Source: Acidimicrobiia bacterium (GTDB lineage: Bacteria; Actinomycetota; Acidimicrobiia; Acidimicrobiales; Bin134). From it: DNA of 64,000 nt. Made by a program: the position numbers and the translations under genes. A model generated the notes under the pieces. That model saw only the letters and a program-made list of their open reading frames with translations, did no database searches and was not told the DNA's origin. The stretch is from contig JAJECA010000002.1 of the NCBI GenBank assembly GCA_022822265.1, positions 1 through 64,000 on the forward strand. The letters run 5' to 3'. Of this stretch, positions 40,831 to 49,755 are shown one piece after another; position 1 is the first letter of the stretch; the number at the start of each line of letters is the position of its first letter.

Positions 40831-42473
40831 CAGGCATCCTCCCCTTGGTCGGCCTCTGTGGAGGCGGGCAACATCAGGCTGCGGGCCACGTTCAGCGCCA
40901 CCAGCGCCAAACCGCCCAGCACGGCGATGTAGCCGATAAGCCCGATCACATTGAGGGCCTCCACGAAGCCGAGGGCGTCGATTTGGCCGATGCCGGCGGT
41001 TTCGAAGGGCCGGCGGGGCTGGTCGAAGAATCCGCTCAGCACGTCGGTGGCTCCGACCAGGATTGCTCCTCCGGCGAGCGGCAGCACCGACAAGAAGCCC
41101 AGCGGAGCGTTGAGGGTGCGGCCCAGCAGTCGCGGCGCCCAGTGGAATAGCCCGGCCACTGCGGCCAACAGCCCGCCCAGTATCGCGAGGTTCATCATCC
41201 CGTTGACCAGGCTGGAGGCCTCGAGGTCGTCCATGGCGTCGAAGAATCCCCGCCAGATGTCGTCATCGGCCTCCCGCAGCACGCCCAGCGCGGGCTCGGC
41301 CACCCGCAGCACACCGGCTGCGGCCGCGGCGGTCAGCAGGGCTCCGGAGACGGTGACCAGGGCGAACTGCGGGGTGATCTGCGGGCGCTGCCCCGCCGAG
41401 TAGGCGTTGAACGCCAGCCAACCGCCGTAGGCCGCCACCATCAGGGCGATGGCCAGGGCGAACGCGGTGAACAGCACCTCGTTGGTCACGATGTGGGCAT
41501 CGACGGCATTCGGGTCGGGGCTGTCGAAGAAGCTCTGGGCCCAGGCGCCGAATGAGAAGAACCCGAAGGCGCCCACGATGAAGGCCATGGGCTCGAACAT
41601 CTTGGGGCTGCTGCGGTGGGCGGCGGTGAACACCTCTGCGGCTATGCCGAGCAGCGGGATCGTCCAGGCGAACACCTGGGGAGCGTCAAACGCCCAGGCA
41701 ACCTGCTCGAAGGGGGCGCCTCCGCCGCCGAAGCCCAGGGCGTTTGCCCCCCGCATGTCCACCCAGGAGATCACCAGGTTGGCCAACAGCACCGGCAAGG
41801 AGAACAGCCACACCCCGGTGGCCACCAGCATCGACCACGAGAAGGCGGGCATCTGGAGCAGGTCCATCCCCGCGGGGCGCTGGGTGACCAGGGTGGTGAA
41901 CACCACACCGGAACCGACCAGTAGGCCCACGCCGATCAGGGCCAGGGAGAGAACGGTGAGCTCCACCGACTGTTCGCGGGCGGCACCGGCTTGGATGGAG
42001 CCCAGCCCGCCGTAGGAGAAGGTGGCCACGATGTGGGTGACGGCGCCCACCAGCCAAGTCCAGAACGCTGCTGCCGCAGCCCGGGGGAAGGCCACCGAAG
42101 AGGCATCGAGCTGGCGGGGGATCAGCGCAGTGGCCAGGCCCAAGAACAGCGGCACCAGTCCACACAGAATCAGGGTGGTCCGGTAGAGGCCGAACACCTG
42201 GAAGACCTCGTTGGCGTTGGAGAAGACGCCGAAGCCTCCGTCGATGTCGGCCTGCTCGATGCCGATCAACATGCCCAGGGTTAGGGCCAGCCCCGTCAGG
42301 ACCAGCGAGAAGACCACATACAACTGGCCGATGGTCAGGTGGTCGCCGGTGCTCAAGAAGCGGGCCAAGCCGGTGGGAGGGGTCCACTGGGGGGCCGACG
42401 ACTGGGTCGCCGGCCTCACGTCGTCGCCTGCCGCGACCGCTTCTGCTTCTGGCCTCGATTCTGTGAGGGTCAT
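40830..42473 (-). CDS. cytochrome oxidase subunit I paralogue lacking all metal ligands
   Basis: 547 residues from ATG 42473, with GGAG six bases upstream. It aligns along most of its length with ctaD of this window: LIPRQLDASSVAFPRAAAAAFW against [22 protein letters not shown], and AFDAPQVFAWTIPLLGIAAE against IFGHPEVYILILPAFGIVSE. Yet every ligand is replaced: H98 by F94, H280 by A264, Y284 by F268, H329/H330 by Q313/S314, H415/H417 by M426/N428. It cannot bind heme a, heme a3 or CuB in the usual way. Inferred scaffold, assembly or regulatory role. Confidence 0.85.
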   Translation of the reverse strand: MTLTESRPEAEAVAAGDDVRPATQSSAPQWTPPTGLARFLSTGDHLTIGQLYVVFSLVLTGLALTLGMLIGIEQADIDGGFGVFSNANEVFQVFGLYRTTLILCGLVPLFLGLATALIPRQLDASSVAFPRAAAAAFWTWLVGAVTHIVATFSYGGLGSIQAGAAREQSVELTVLSLALIGVGLLVGSGVVFTTLVTQRPAGMDLLQMPAFSWSMLVATGVWLFSLPVLLANLVISWVDMRGANALGFGGGGAPFEQVAWAFDAPQVFAWTIPLLGIAAEVFTAAHRSSPKMFEPMAFIVGAFGFFSFGAWAQSFFDSPDPNAVDAHIVTNEVLFTAFALAIALMVAAYGGWLAFNAYSAGQRPQITPQFALVTVSGALLTAAAAAGVLRVAEPALGVLREADDDIWRGFFDAMDDLEASSLVNGMMNLAILGGLLAAVAGLFHWAPRLLGRTLNAPLGFLSVLPLAGGAILVGATDVLSGFFDQPRRPFETAGIGQIDALGFVEALNVIGLIGYIAVLGGLALVALNVARSLMLPASTEADQGEDA

Positions 42474-42581
42474 CGTGCTCCACGAAGGCAAGTGTGCGTG
42501 CGAACTTTACACATCGCCTGGGCTCGTTCTCGCATCAGACCACTCTGCCCAATGGGCACCGGGGATCGGCGGAAATCTGCA

Positions 42582-43484
42582 TCAAACACCAGTGCGAACC
42601 ACCTGGTCTACGGCCATCGCCGCGAACAGCAGCGTGATGTAGGTGATGGAGTAGGAGAACAGCCGCATCGCCGACGCAGTTGCCTGGGTGCGCAGCACTT
42701 GAACTGCGTAAAAGAGAAAGACGGCGCCCAGCACCAACGCGCTCACCAGGTAAACCAGGCCCATCTCCCCCACCGCGCTGAACAGCAACGACAGCCCCCA
42801 CAGAACCACGGTGTAGCCAATCATCCGCACCGCGGTGGTGCGGGTGCTGGCCACTGCGGGCAGCATGGGCACATTGGCGGCCCGGTAGTCGTCCCGATAG
42901 CGGATGGCCAGCGCCCAGAAGTGGGGCGGAGTCCAGTAGAAGATCACGCCGAACAGCACCAGCGGCGCCCAATCGAGGCTGTTGGTGACCGCCGACCAAC
43001 CCACCAGCACGGGCACGGCGCCGGCGGCCCCGCCAATGATGATGTTGCGGGTGGAGGTGCGCTTGAGCCACAGCGTGTAAACGAACACGTAGAACGCGGT
43101 GGCCGACACCGCCAGAACCGCGCTGAGCAGGTTCACGAACCCCCAGAGCCAGACGAAGGCCATGGCCTCAAGGACTACGGCGAATATCAAGGCCCGAATC
43201 GGGGCGATCTCGCCGGTGACCAGGGGGCGGTTCTTGGTGCGTTCCATCAGCCGGTCGATGTCGCGGTCTACATACATGTTGATGGCGTTGGCTCCGCCAG
43301 CGGCCAGTGTGCCGCCGATGACGGTGGCCGCCATCAACCACACCGAGGGGATGCCCCGGTCGGCCACCACCATGGTGGGCACCGTGGTCACCAGCAGCAG
43401 TTCGATTATGCGGGGCTTGGTGAGAGCAATGTAGGCCCGCGCCGTGCGCGTCCGATCGCGAGGAGACAGCTGGGCAACACCCAT
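42582..43484 (-). CDS. ctaB: protoheme IX farnesyltransferase (heme O synthase)
   Basis: 300 residues from ATG 43484; an ATG 13 codons upstream is possible. Seen: YIALTKPRIIELLLVTTVPTM, the prenyl-diphosphate site NAINMYVDRDIDRLMERTKNRPL, and WTPPHFWALAIRYRDDYRAANVPMLP. Makes heme O for the aa3 oxidase; CtaA, divergent at 43617, converts it to heme A. Confidence 0.95.
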   Translation of the reverse strand: MGVAQLSPRDRTRTARAYIALTKPRIIELLLVTTVPTMVVADRGIPSVWLMAATVIGGTLAAGGANAINMYVDRDIDRLMERTKNRPLVTGEIAPIRALIFAVVLEAMAFVWLWGFVNLLSAVLAVSATAFYVFVYTLWLKRTSTRNIIIGGAAGAVPVLVGWSAVTNSLDWAPLVLFGVIFYWTPPHFWALAIRYRDDYRAANVPMLPAVASTRTTAVRMIGYTVVLWGLSLLFSAVGEMGLVYLVSALVLGAVFLFYAVQVLRTQATASAMRLFSYSITYITLLFAAMAVDQVVRTGV

Positions 43485-43603
43485 GACCTGTTCAGAGTAC
43501 GGTTTCGGCGCAGGGCAGGCCAAGGTATCGGGAAGTCGCTTTTCCCGTTGCGACCGGCCCGAAAACCACCTGCTTGGGATGACCGGCTGTCACAGGCGAC
43601 CCG

Positions 43604-43609
43604 TACAAT
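43604..43609 (+). promoter_or_regulatory. -10 box for a probably leaderless ctaA transcript
   Basis: TACAAT ends seven bases before the GTG start at 43617, so transcription would begin at or next to the start codon. GAGG one base before GTG is too close to act as a ribosome-binding site. No clear -35 box. Leaderless mRNAs are common in actinobacteria. Confidence 0.5.
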
Positions 43610-43616
43610 TCGAGGC

Positions 43617-44528
43617 GTGATCCAACCCCGGGTTTCTCCCGCCGCCTACCGCAAGATCACCATTTGGGCGCTGGTCCTTTTGGCATTGATCATCGTGAGC
43701 GGGGGCGCGGTCCGGCTCACCGGATCAGGGCTGGGCTGTCCCGACTGGCCGGCGTGCGACAACGACCAGTTGGTGGCCCCGCTGGAAACCCACGCCATGA
43801 TCGAGTTCATCAACAGGCTCATCACCGGGCTGGTATCGGCCATTGTCATCGCTGCCGTGCTGGGCTCCCATTGGCGGAAGCCTCGGCGAGCCGACTTGGT
43901 GTGGCTGTCGTGGGGCTTGGTGGCCGGGGTGCTGGCCCAGATCGTGTTGGGCGGCATGGTGGTGCTCTACGAGCTGCCCCCGGCACTGGTGATCGGCCAC
44001 TTCCTGCTATCGATGGTGCTGCTGTGGAATGCCGTGGTGCTGCTGTGGCGGGCCTCGGAGGAATATGAGCGCCAAGGCGAGCCGAGACCTCGCCCCCATT
44101 GGCTGGGAAATGGGGTGGTGGCCATCACCTCGGTGGTGATCGTGACCGGCACCATCGTCACCGGCGCCGGGCCGCACAGCGGAGATGAGGACGCCGAGCG
44201 CATAGACGTGGCCGTGAGAGACGTGGCCCAGATTCACGGGACCACGGTGGTAGTGCTTCTGGTGGTGTTGGCAGCAGCGGTGTGGTGGCTGCGATACCGG
44301 GGCGCACCCGAGCGGGTTCAACTGTGGGGTAGGACAGTGCTGGGGGTGGCCCTGGCCCAGGGGCTCATCGGATACGTGCAGTACTTCACCGGTGTGCCGG
44401 TGCTGCTGGTGGGCGCGCACATCGCCGGCGCCGCCCTACTGTGGATAGCCACCGTGTTCTTCTGGCTCAATGTGAGAGGCCCGCTGGTGCGGGCCGACGC
44501 CGACATCGCCCAGGCGGTGCCGGCATGA
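43617..44528 (+). CDS. ctaA: heme A synthase
   Basis: 303 residues from GTG 43617. Eight helices in two halves. [21 protein letters not shown] at the N-terminus and four His in [28 protein letters not shown] and [11 protein letters not shown] match the COX15/CtaA family. It converts heme O to heme A. Its stop overlaps clpS by four bases. Confidence 0.93.
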   Translation: MIQPRVSPAAYRKITIWALVLLALIIVSGGAVRLTGSGLGCPDWPACDNDQLVAPLETHAMIEFINRLITGLVSAIVIAAVLGSHWRKPRRADLVWLSWGLVAGVLAQIVLGGMVVLYELPPALVIGHFLLSMVLLWNAVVLLWRASEEYERQGEPRPRPHWLGNGVVAITSVVIVTGTIVTGAGPHSGDEDAERIDVAVRDVAQIHGTTVVVLLVVLAAAVWWLRYRGAPERVQLWGRTVLGVALAQGLIGYVQYFTGVPVLLVGAHIAGAALLWIATVFFWLNVRGPLVRADADIAQAVPA

Positions 44529-44833
44529 GCCCCGCAGCGCCGGTGGAGATCGCGCCCTCCGAGGTGAGGCAGACCACCAGCGACACCGACGTGCGGCCCG
44601 ACCGGCCCTGGAAGGTGATCGTGTGGAACGACCCCATCAACCTGATGTCGTATGTGACCTTCGTTTTCCAGAAGCTGTTCGGCTACAGCAAGGAGAAGGC
44701 CGCCCAGCTGATGCTCGACGTCCACTACAAGGGCCGGGCGGTGGTGTCCGACGGCCCCAAGGAGAAGGCGGAGATGGACGTGTTCCGCCTGCACGAGCAC
44801 GGCCTGTGGGCCACTATGGAGCACGACGACTGA
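44525..44833 (+). CDS. clpS: ATP-dependent Clp protease adaptor ClpS
   Basis: 102 residues from ATG 44525. [25 protein letters not shown] is the conserved N-end-rule pocket region, with VHYKGRAVV and [21 protein letters not shown] after it. ClpS hands N-degron substrates to ClpA/ClpC. The DUF2017 gene next door is the usual actinobacterial partner. Confidence 0.95.
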   Translation: MSPAAPVEIAPSEVRQTTSDTDVRPDRPWKVIVWNDPINLMSYVTFVFQKLFGYSKEKAAQLMLDVHYKGRAVVSDGPKEKAEMDVFRLHEHGLWATMEHDD

Positions 44834-44873
44834 TGGGCTACTTGTCTGCGCCTGCGCTTGGGAAAGGGAACTG

Positions 44874-45353
44874 ATGGCCCCGAGGCAACCGGTTATGCCC
44901 AACGGGGACGGGACTTACACCCTGGATTTGCGGGAGGAGGAGCGAGCGCTGATCGCGGCCATCGTGCCCGACCTGCGGGGGCTTTTGGCCGACGACCCCA
45001 ACGACGAGATGCTCACCCGGCTGTTCCCCACTGCTCGGCCCGACGATCCCGAGGCCGAGGCCGAGTTCCGCGGCATGGTGCGAGACGAGTTGGTGACCAA
45101 GAGGCTCAGCCGTTTGGACATCGTGGCTGAGCTGGCCGAGGCCACCGTGTTGGATCAGGAGCAGCTGGCCGCCTGGCTGGGGTGTGTCAACGACATCCGG
45201 CTGGTGCTGGGCACTCGCCTGGGAGTCACCGAAGACGACGAGTTCGACGACGATCCCGAGGTCGACGACCCTGAATCAGTGGCCCGGTCGGCTTACTGGT
45301 ACTTGGGCTGGCTGCTCGAGCACCTGGTGGAGGCGTCGGCCTCCGAGCTGTAG
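44874..45353 (+). CDS. DUF2017 family protein
   Basis: 159 residues. LREEERALIAAIVPDLRGLL, RLFPTARPDDPEAEAEFRGMVRDEL, then WLGCVNDIRLVLGTRLGVTED and YWYLGWLLEHLVEA are the family segments. It is found behind clpS across actinobacteria (as at Rv1331-Rv1332) but has no known activity; a role in ClpS-linked proteolysis is inferred. Converges on the SPFH gene. Confidence 0.88.
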   Translation: MAPRQPVMPNGDGTYTLDLREEERALIAAIVPDLRGLLADDPNDEMLTRLFPTARPDDPEAEAEFRGMVRDELVTKRLSRLDIVAELAEATVLDQEQLAAWLGCVNDIRLVLGTRLGVTEDDEFDDDPEVDDPESVARSAYWYLGWLLEHLVEASASEL

Positions 45354-45357
45354 CTGG

Positions 45358-46296
45358 CTACTCCTCTTCGGCCCGGGCCGCCGGTTCGCCTTGGCCGGCT
45401 CGGGCGATCTCGGAGAGGGAGGCCATGGCGTTGGTGAGGCCGCTGGTGTCGAGGGGCAGGAAGATCTTGGTGGCCTGGCCGTCGGCCACGCTCTTCAGCG
45501 CTTCCAGGTAGCGGATGGCGATGAGGTCGGGGGTGGGGTCGCCGGTGTGGATGGCGCCGAAAATCAGCTCGATGGCGTTGGCCTCACCGGAGGCCACGGT
45601 CTCGAACTGATAGCGCTCGGCGTCGGCCACTCGCATGAGGGCCTCGGCCTCGCCCTCTGCCTCGAGGATCTGGCTCTGCTTGAGACCTTCGGAGCGCAAG
45701 ATGGCTGAGCGCTTGTCGCCTTCGGCCTCGGTGACGATGGCCCGGCGGTCGCGCTCGGCCTTCATCTGGCGGTGCATGGCCTCGGTGACGTCGGGCGGCG
45801 GCTCGATGCGCTGGATCTCTACTCTCACCACCCGGGTGCCCCACTTGTCGGTGGCATCGTCGAGAATCTGGCGCAGCTTGCCGTTGATCAGCTCCCGGGA
45901 GGTGAGGGCGGCGTCGAGATCGAGGTCGCCCACCACGTTACGCAGGTTGGTCTGGGCCAGCTTGGTGACCGCCAACTGGAAGTTGCCCACGTTGTACTTG
46001 AGCTTCACCGGATCGGTGGCCTCGAAGAAGATCACCGCGTCCACCGTTACCACCACGTTGTCTTTGGTGATCACCTCTTGGGGGGGCACGTCGATCACCC
46101 GCTCCCGCATGTCCACCTTGCTGATGCGCTGCACGAACGGGAGGATCCAGCGCAAGCCGGAGTCCACCGTGCGCTGGTAGCGGCCCAGCATCTCGATGAG
46201 GCCCCGCTCATAGGGGCGGATGATCCGGATTCCCAGCGCGGCGATCAGGATGAGCGCTAACGCAATGATGATGAATAGGGCGACCACGGCTTCCAT
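45358..46296 (-). CDS. SPFH/stomatin-family membrane protein
   Basis: 312 residues. One N-terminal helix (about 4-26), then [24 protein letters not shown] and the SPFH domain to about 190, followed by a Glu/Ala-rich coiled coil ([35 protein letters not shown]). It resembles QmcA/HflC-like scaffolds that form membrane microdomains. The NfeD gene upstream is its usual partner. Confidence 0.9.
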   Translation of the reverse strand: MEAVVALFIIIALALILIAALGIRIIRPYERGLIEMLGRYQRTVDSGLRWILPFVQRISKVDMRERVIDVPPQEVITKDNVVVTVDAVIFFEATDPVKLKYNVGNFQLAVTKLAQTNLRNVVGDLDLDAALTSRELINGKLRQILDDATDKWGTRVVRVEIQRIEPPPDVTEAMHRQMKAERDRRAIVTEAEGDKRSAILRSEGLKQSQILEAEGEAEALMRVADAERYQFETVASGEANAIELIFGAIHTGDPTPDLIAIRYLEALKSVADGQATKIFLPLDTSGLTNAMASLSEIARAGQGEPAARAEEE

Positions 46297-46305
46297 GACT
46301 GCTAC

Positions 46306-46770
46306 CTAGCTTTCTGTGCTCTCGGTGGGTTGATCTTGGGGGACGGGGACCACCACCAGACGGGTGCCGTCGATTTGGGTGACCATGACACGGGTGTCCA
46401 CTTCAATGGGCTCAGCGGCGGAGGCCCGCCATTCCTCGCCCCCGATTCGCACCATGCCGGTCTGCGCGTCGTCGTCCACTCTTTCAATGATCTTGCCGTG
46501 GGCGTCGAGGAGCCGGCTGGCCCCCACCCGGGGCTGCTCGTCTTTGTCGAGGCGGCTGACGAACCGGCGCAAGTAGACGAAGCTGACTGCGCTGCCCACG
46601 AAGAACACCAGCCACTGCCACAGGATGTGGGCGTCCACCCAGGCCAGAACCGCCGCCGCGGCGGCGCCGATGGCGAAGGGGAGCAGGAAGAACCCGGCGG
46701 TGAACACCTCGGCCAGGGAGAAGACCACCGCGGAGCACGTCCACAGCCAGCGCCAGACTTCGTTCTCCAC
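46306..46770 (-). CDS. NfeD-like membrane protein
   Basis: 154 residues. Three N-terminal helices (about 8-28, 30-45 and 48-66) and a C-terminal OB-fold domain with MVRIGGEEWRASAAEPIEVDTRVMVTQIDGTRLVV. This short NfeD type pairs with SPFH proteins; the genes are nine bases apart and co-transcribed. Confidence 0.88.
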   Translation of the reverse strand: MENEVWRWLWTCSAVVFSLAEVFTAGFFLLPFAIGAAAAAVLAWVDAHILWQWLVFFVGSAVSFVYLRRFVSRLDKDEQPRVGASRLLDAHGKIIERVDDDAQTGMVRIGGEEWRASAAEPIEVDTRVMVTQIDGTRLVVVPVPQDQPTESTES

Positions 46771-46867
46771 TTCATGCTCCTCTCGCGTTCATGGTCATGG
46801 TATCTGTTTTTCAATGCGGTTCCCCGAAGGAGGGCTGCTAACGTAAATCGGCCCTCGCGGGTCGAGA

Positions 46868-46940
46868 GCCCCCATCGTCCAGCGGCCTAGGACGCCGCCC
46901 TTTCAAGGCGGTAACACGGGTTCGAATCCCGTTGGGGGTG
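46868..46940 (+). tRNA. tRNA-Glu (anticodon TTC)
   Basis: 73-base cloverleaf: acceptor GCCCCCA with TGGGGGT, anticodon loop CTTTCAA, T loop GGTTCGAATCC, discriminator G. First of three tRNAs. It feeds both translation and the HemA-dependent heme pathway. Confidence 0.95.
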
Positions 46941-47005
46941 CTAGTTCGGCGCTTCGTTTCGTAGCGGGCGGCGACAAATCTGCCCCGCCGGGGCAGCGAT
47001 AACAA

Positions 47006-47080
47006 GGTCCCGTGGTGCAGTTTGGAGTGCACGCCGGCCTGTCAAGCCGGAGGTCGCGGGTTCAAATCCCGTCGGGACCG
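47006..47080 (+). tRNA. tRNA-Asp (anticodon GTC)
   Basis: 75-base cloverleaf: acceptor GGTCCCG with CGGGACC, anticodon loop CTGTCAA, T arm GCGGGTTCAAATCCCGT, discriminator G. Confidence 0.95.
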
Positions 47081-47093
47081 CACAACAGAACAT

Positions 47094-47166
47094 GGTCGGG
47101 TAGCTCAGTTGGCAGAGCGTCCGCCTGAAAAGCGGAAGGTCACCGGATCGACGCCGGTCCCGACCA
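47094..47166 (+). tRNA. tRNA-Phe (anticodon GAA)
   Basis: 73-base cloverleaf: acceptor GGTCGGG with CCCGACC, anticodon loop CTGAAAA, discriminator A followed by an encoded CCA at 47167-47169. Lies 13 bases after tRNA-Asp. Confidence 0.95.
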
Positions 47167-47277
47167 CCACCCACCCCCCCCCCACGGCCCGGAGCGAAGC
47201 CCAACCCCGCTCCGGGCCGTACCCTTTGTGCGGTGTCTTTGCCTCTGCCCTAATAGCGGGAACCAAGTCCCGAATTG

Positions 47278-48351
47278 CTAGCCGTAGTGGGCGGCGACGT
47301 TTTCGGGGTAGCTGCGGTAGAAGTAGTTCCAGAGCTGCTCGCCGTAGGTGGAGGGGCGATAGGAGCTGGACATGTCGGCCACGCCGGCCTGGGTCTCGGC
47401 GATGCTGGCCATGAAGCCAGCGCTGTTGTGGTGGGGGCTGGCGGCCACCGCGGCGGCGAATTTCTCATCTAGGGGCAGCGGTGCCAGGGTCACGTCGAGC
47501 GAGGGGCCGTGGAAGTAGCCCGCCGAATAGCGCTCTTCGGTGGTGATCACCTGGTGGGCGGTGGCCACCAGGTAGTTGCCGGTCATGGCCTGGAGCGTCT
47601 CGCCCAGGTTGATCACGTACGACCCCTCCACCGAGGGCACGTCGATCCACTGGCCTTCCTGGTTCTGCACCTGAAGCCCGGCGGTGGGGCCGGGGTCGAG
47701 CACGGTCAAAAAACCGGTGTCACGGTGGGCGTTGACCCCGGCTGCGCCTTCGGGAGTGGGGGGATAGTGGATGAACTTGGCCAGCGACATGGTCTGGGTG
47801 CCGAAGAACCGCTCCAGGTAATCCTCGCCCAGCCCCAGTCCTAGCGAGAGCGCCCCCAAGAGGCGGTTGGCCAAGCCCCCCAGCTCGTCGAACCACTGGT
47901 TGGTGAGCTCTTGGTGGCCGGGCAAGAGCCCATCGGGCAGCCACTGGTTGGGGCCCAAAAGGCGCAGGTAGTAGGGCTCGACATCAACGGGATGGGCGGG
48001 CCACTCGGTCCACCAGTCGATCTGCTCTCGGATGTCGGGGCGGTTGTTGGTGTACTCGGCCCCCTCCGGCTCCCAGCCCCGGAAGTGGCGGGATCTGCGT
48101 TTGTCGATCAACTTCTTCTGCTCTTCGGAGAAGGCGAAGAACTTCCGCAGCATGGCGAAGATGTTGTCGCTCAGGTCGGGGGAGACCCCGTGGTTCACCA
48201 CCAGCAGGAAGCCGACCTCGTGGCCGATCCGGCATAGCTCATCGGCCAGGGCCTCGCGTTCGGCCGGCGATCCCGACAGCGGGCCGAGGTCCACCACCGG
48301 GATCTGATCGAAGGCAGCCGGAGCGGTCACGCTGTCCAGAGTAGCGGTCAT
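47278..48351 (-). CDS. isopenicillin N synthase-like Fe(II)/2-oxoglutarate oxygenase
   Basis: 357 residues. N-terminal DIOX_N pattern IPVVDLGPLSGSPAERE and LLVVNHGVS. The iron triad is H and D in NAHRDTGFLTVLD and H in ATAHQVITTEERYSAGYF, where the Arg-x-Ser holds 2-oxoglutarate. Family members hydroxylate, desaturate or cyclise small molecules; the substrate cannot be told. It follows a VOC gene and a class II aldolase gene, suggesting a small catabolic operon. Confidence 0.88.
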   Translation of the reverse strand: MTATLDSVTAPAAFDQIPVVDLGPLSGSPAEREALADELCRIGHEVGFLLVVNHGVSPDLSDNIFAMLRKFFAFSEEQKKLIDKRRSRHFRGWEPEGAEYTNNRPDIREQIDWWTEWPAHPVDVEPYYLRLLGPNQWLPDGLLPGHQELTNQWFDELGGLANRLLGALSLGLGLGEDYLERFFGTQTMSLAKFIHYPPTPEGAAGVNAHRDTGFLTVLDPGPTAGLQVQNQEGQWIDVPSVEGSYVINLGETLQAMTGNYLVATAHQVITTEERYSAGYFHGPSLDVTLAPLPLDEKFAAAVAASPHHNSAGFMASIAETQAGVADMSSSYRPSTYGEQLWNYFYRSYPENVAAHYG

Positions 48352-48373
48352 ATCTGAGGCCCTCCGAATGAGA

Positions 48374-48841
48374 TCAGCCGAACTCCCCGCCCGCGAACCA
48401 GCTGTCGAATGCGGGGCGCATGGCCACGTCGATCAGCTCGATCCGCAGGCCGGTGGTGGGCGGAACCAGAAAGGCAAACCCCTGAAGCCCACCGTCTTCG
48501 CTGGCCCCGCCGTAGATCAGCTCGCACCCCCCGGCTTGGAGCGAGGCGATGTCGGCGTGGAGGTCTTCGGTCCAATAGCCCATGTGGTTCAGACCGCCGT
48601 AGAGGTCGAAATCCCAGAATGACCCTTTGGGGCCAGCGGCCAGCTCGAGCTGCACCGGGCCCTCCACCGTGTAGGAGAACTGCACGCTGGTAGAAACCAC
48701 CTCGCCGTCTATCAGCAGGTCGAGATCGAGGGACTGCAAGGAGTGCCAGGTGAGCCCGGTGGCGGCCGAGATGTGGGCCATGGACTCCTCGACATCGGCC
48801 ACCACGATGCCGGTATGGAACGGGTCGGTGATCAAAGCCAT
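48374..48841 (-). CDS. glyoxalase/bleomycin-resistance (VOC) family protein
   Basis: 155 residues. FHTGIVVADVEESMAHI opens the first VOC module, the second begins GGLNHMGYWTEDLHADIASL with FAFLVPPTTGLRIELID at its end. His and Glu at these positions can bind a metal. Similar proteins act on methylmalonyl-CoA, lactoylglutathione or aromatic diols; the substrate is unknown. Lies 22 bases before the oxygenase gene. Confidence 0.85.
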   Translation of the reverse strand: MALITDPFHTGIVVADVEESMAHISAATGLTWHSLQSLDLDLLIDGEVVSTSVQFSYTVEGPVQLELAAGPKGSFWDFDLYGGLNHMGYWTEDLHADIASLQAGGCELIYGGASEDGGLQGFAFLVPPTTGLRIELIDVAMRPAFDSWFAGGEFG

Positions 48842-48967
48842 GGCGGCACGGTAGCCGGTGCTACCGAGGGTGCTCTAGATCGTCGATGTCGGCGACGAAT
48901 TCGCGGGCATTGTCGTTGAACTCAGCGACCGTCCCGATGGACTTGGCTTGGCCGCGGCTAGCCGCGC

Positions 48968-49669
48968 TCAGCCGGTGGGATGGGCCTCCAGGTGGCGCTG
49001 GCCCTGGCGGCGCATGAGGGTCCAGGTCTGCTCCAAGTAGCCGGCCTGGTCGTCCACCAGCTTCTTGAGGCCGAGCCTCAGGTGCTCGGGAATCTCGGGG
49101 GCGTCGGTGGGCTCGAGGAGCACGTCGAGCTGGGCTTGGTCTTCCAGGGTGGCGTGAAGGGCGGCAGCCCGAGCCAGGGTGGCCCCCACGCAGATGGCGC
49201 CGTGCCAGGGGATGATCACGGTGTGATTGGTCTCGATGGCCGGCCCGATGGACTCGAAGCGGTCGTCGGGGCTGAGCACCTGGTCGTCGTGGAAGATGCA
49301 GCACAGGTTGTGGCGCATCTTCAGCGGCCGGGCGAGGGAAGCCAGCGCGGTGATCCACCGGCCGTGGCTGTGAACGATGGCGTTCACGTCGGTGCGGTTC
49401 TCGTACACCCCGGCGTGAAACTCGAAGCCCAGGCTCACCTCCCGGTCACCCTCCAGCAAGTTGCCTTGGTAGTCGAGCTTCATCACGTCATCAGGGGTGA
49501 TCTCGCCCAGCGTCCGGTCGAAGGCGTTGATCCAGAAGGCGTCTTCCCCTGGTGCCCGCACGCTGACATGGCCGCCGATACCGGTGTCGCACCCCCTCAC
49601 AGTCAAGGCCCGACAGGCCAACACGATGTCGTCCACAATCTCTCTGGCTTCGCTCTCGGTGGTGCTCAT
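48968..49669 (-). CDS. class II aldolase/adducin family protein
   Basis: 233 residues. GCDTGIGGHVSVRAPGEDAFWIN is the phosphate-loop region, IVHSHGRWITALASL has the two zinc His, and PWHGAICVGATLARAAALHATLEDQAQ contains the third His. Family members are sugar-phosphate aldolases or decarboxylases; without a kinase or isomerase nearby the substrate is open. First gene of a three-gene unit with the VOC protein and oxygenase. Confidence 0.87.
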   Translation of the reverse strand: MSTTESEAREIVDDIVLACRALTVRGCDTGIGGHVSVRAPGEDAFWINAFDRTLGEITPDDVMKLDYQGNLLEGDREVSLGFEFHAGVYENRTDVNAIVHSHGRWITALASLARPLKMRHNLCCIFHDDQVLSPDDRFESIGPAIETNHTVIIPWHGAICVGATLARAAALHATLEDQAQLDVLLEPTDAPEIPEHLRLGLKKLVDDQAGYLEQTWTLMRRQGQRHLEAHPTG

Positions 49670-49755
49670 GGCCCCTAGAGTACGGCATCAATGGAACAGC
49701 GCCAGTATGAGACCTCGGGGGTTTGCGATAGCGGCCCCTATCGCGGGCAGCGTCA

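Noticed and set aside
45350..45361. GTAGCTGGCTAC palindrome between the DUF2017 and SPFH genes; likewise CTGAGCTGGCTCAG at 32738-32751
   Set aside because: Both are produced by two identical stop codons facing each other (TAG...CTA, TGA...TCA) a few bases apart; the symmetry needs no other explanation.
48861..48967. Open frame ending AEFNDNAREFVADIDDLEHPR in the gap between the VOC and aldolase genes
   Set aside because: No start codon in the gap; the frame continues as antisense-frame sequence within the aldolase gene. It could be a gene remnant but nothing supports that.
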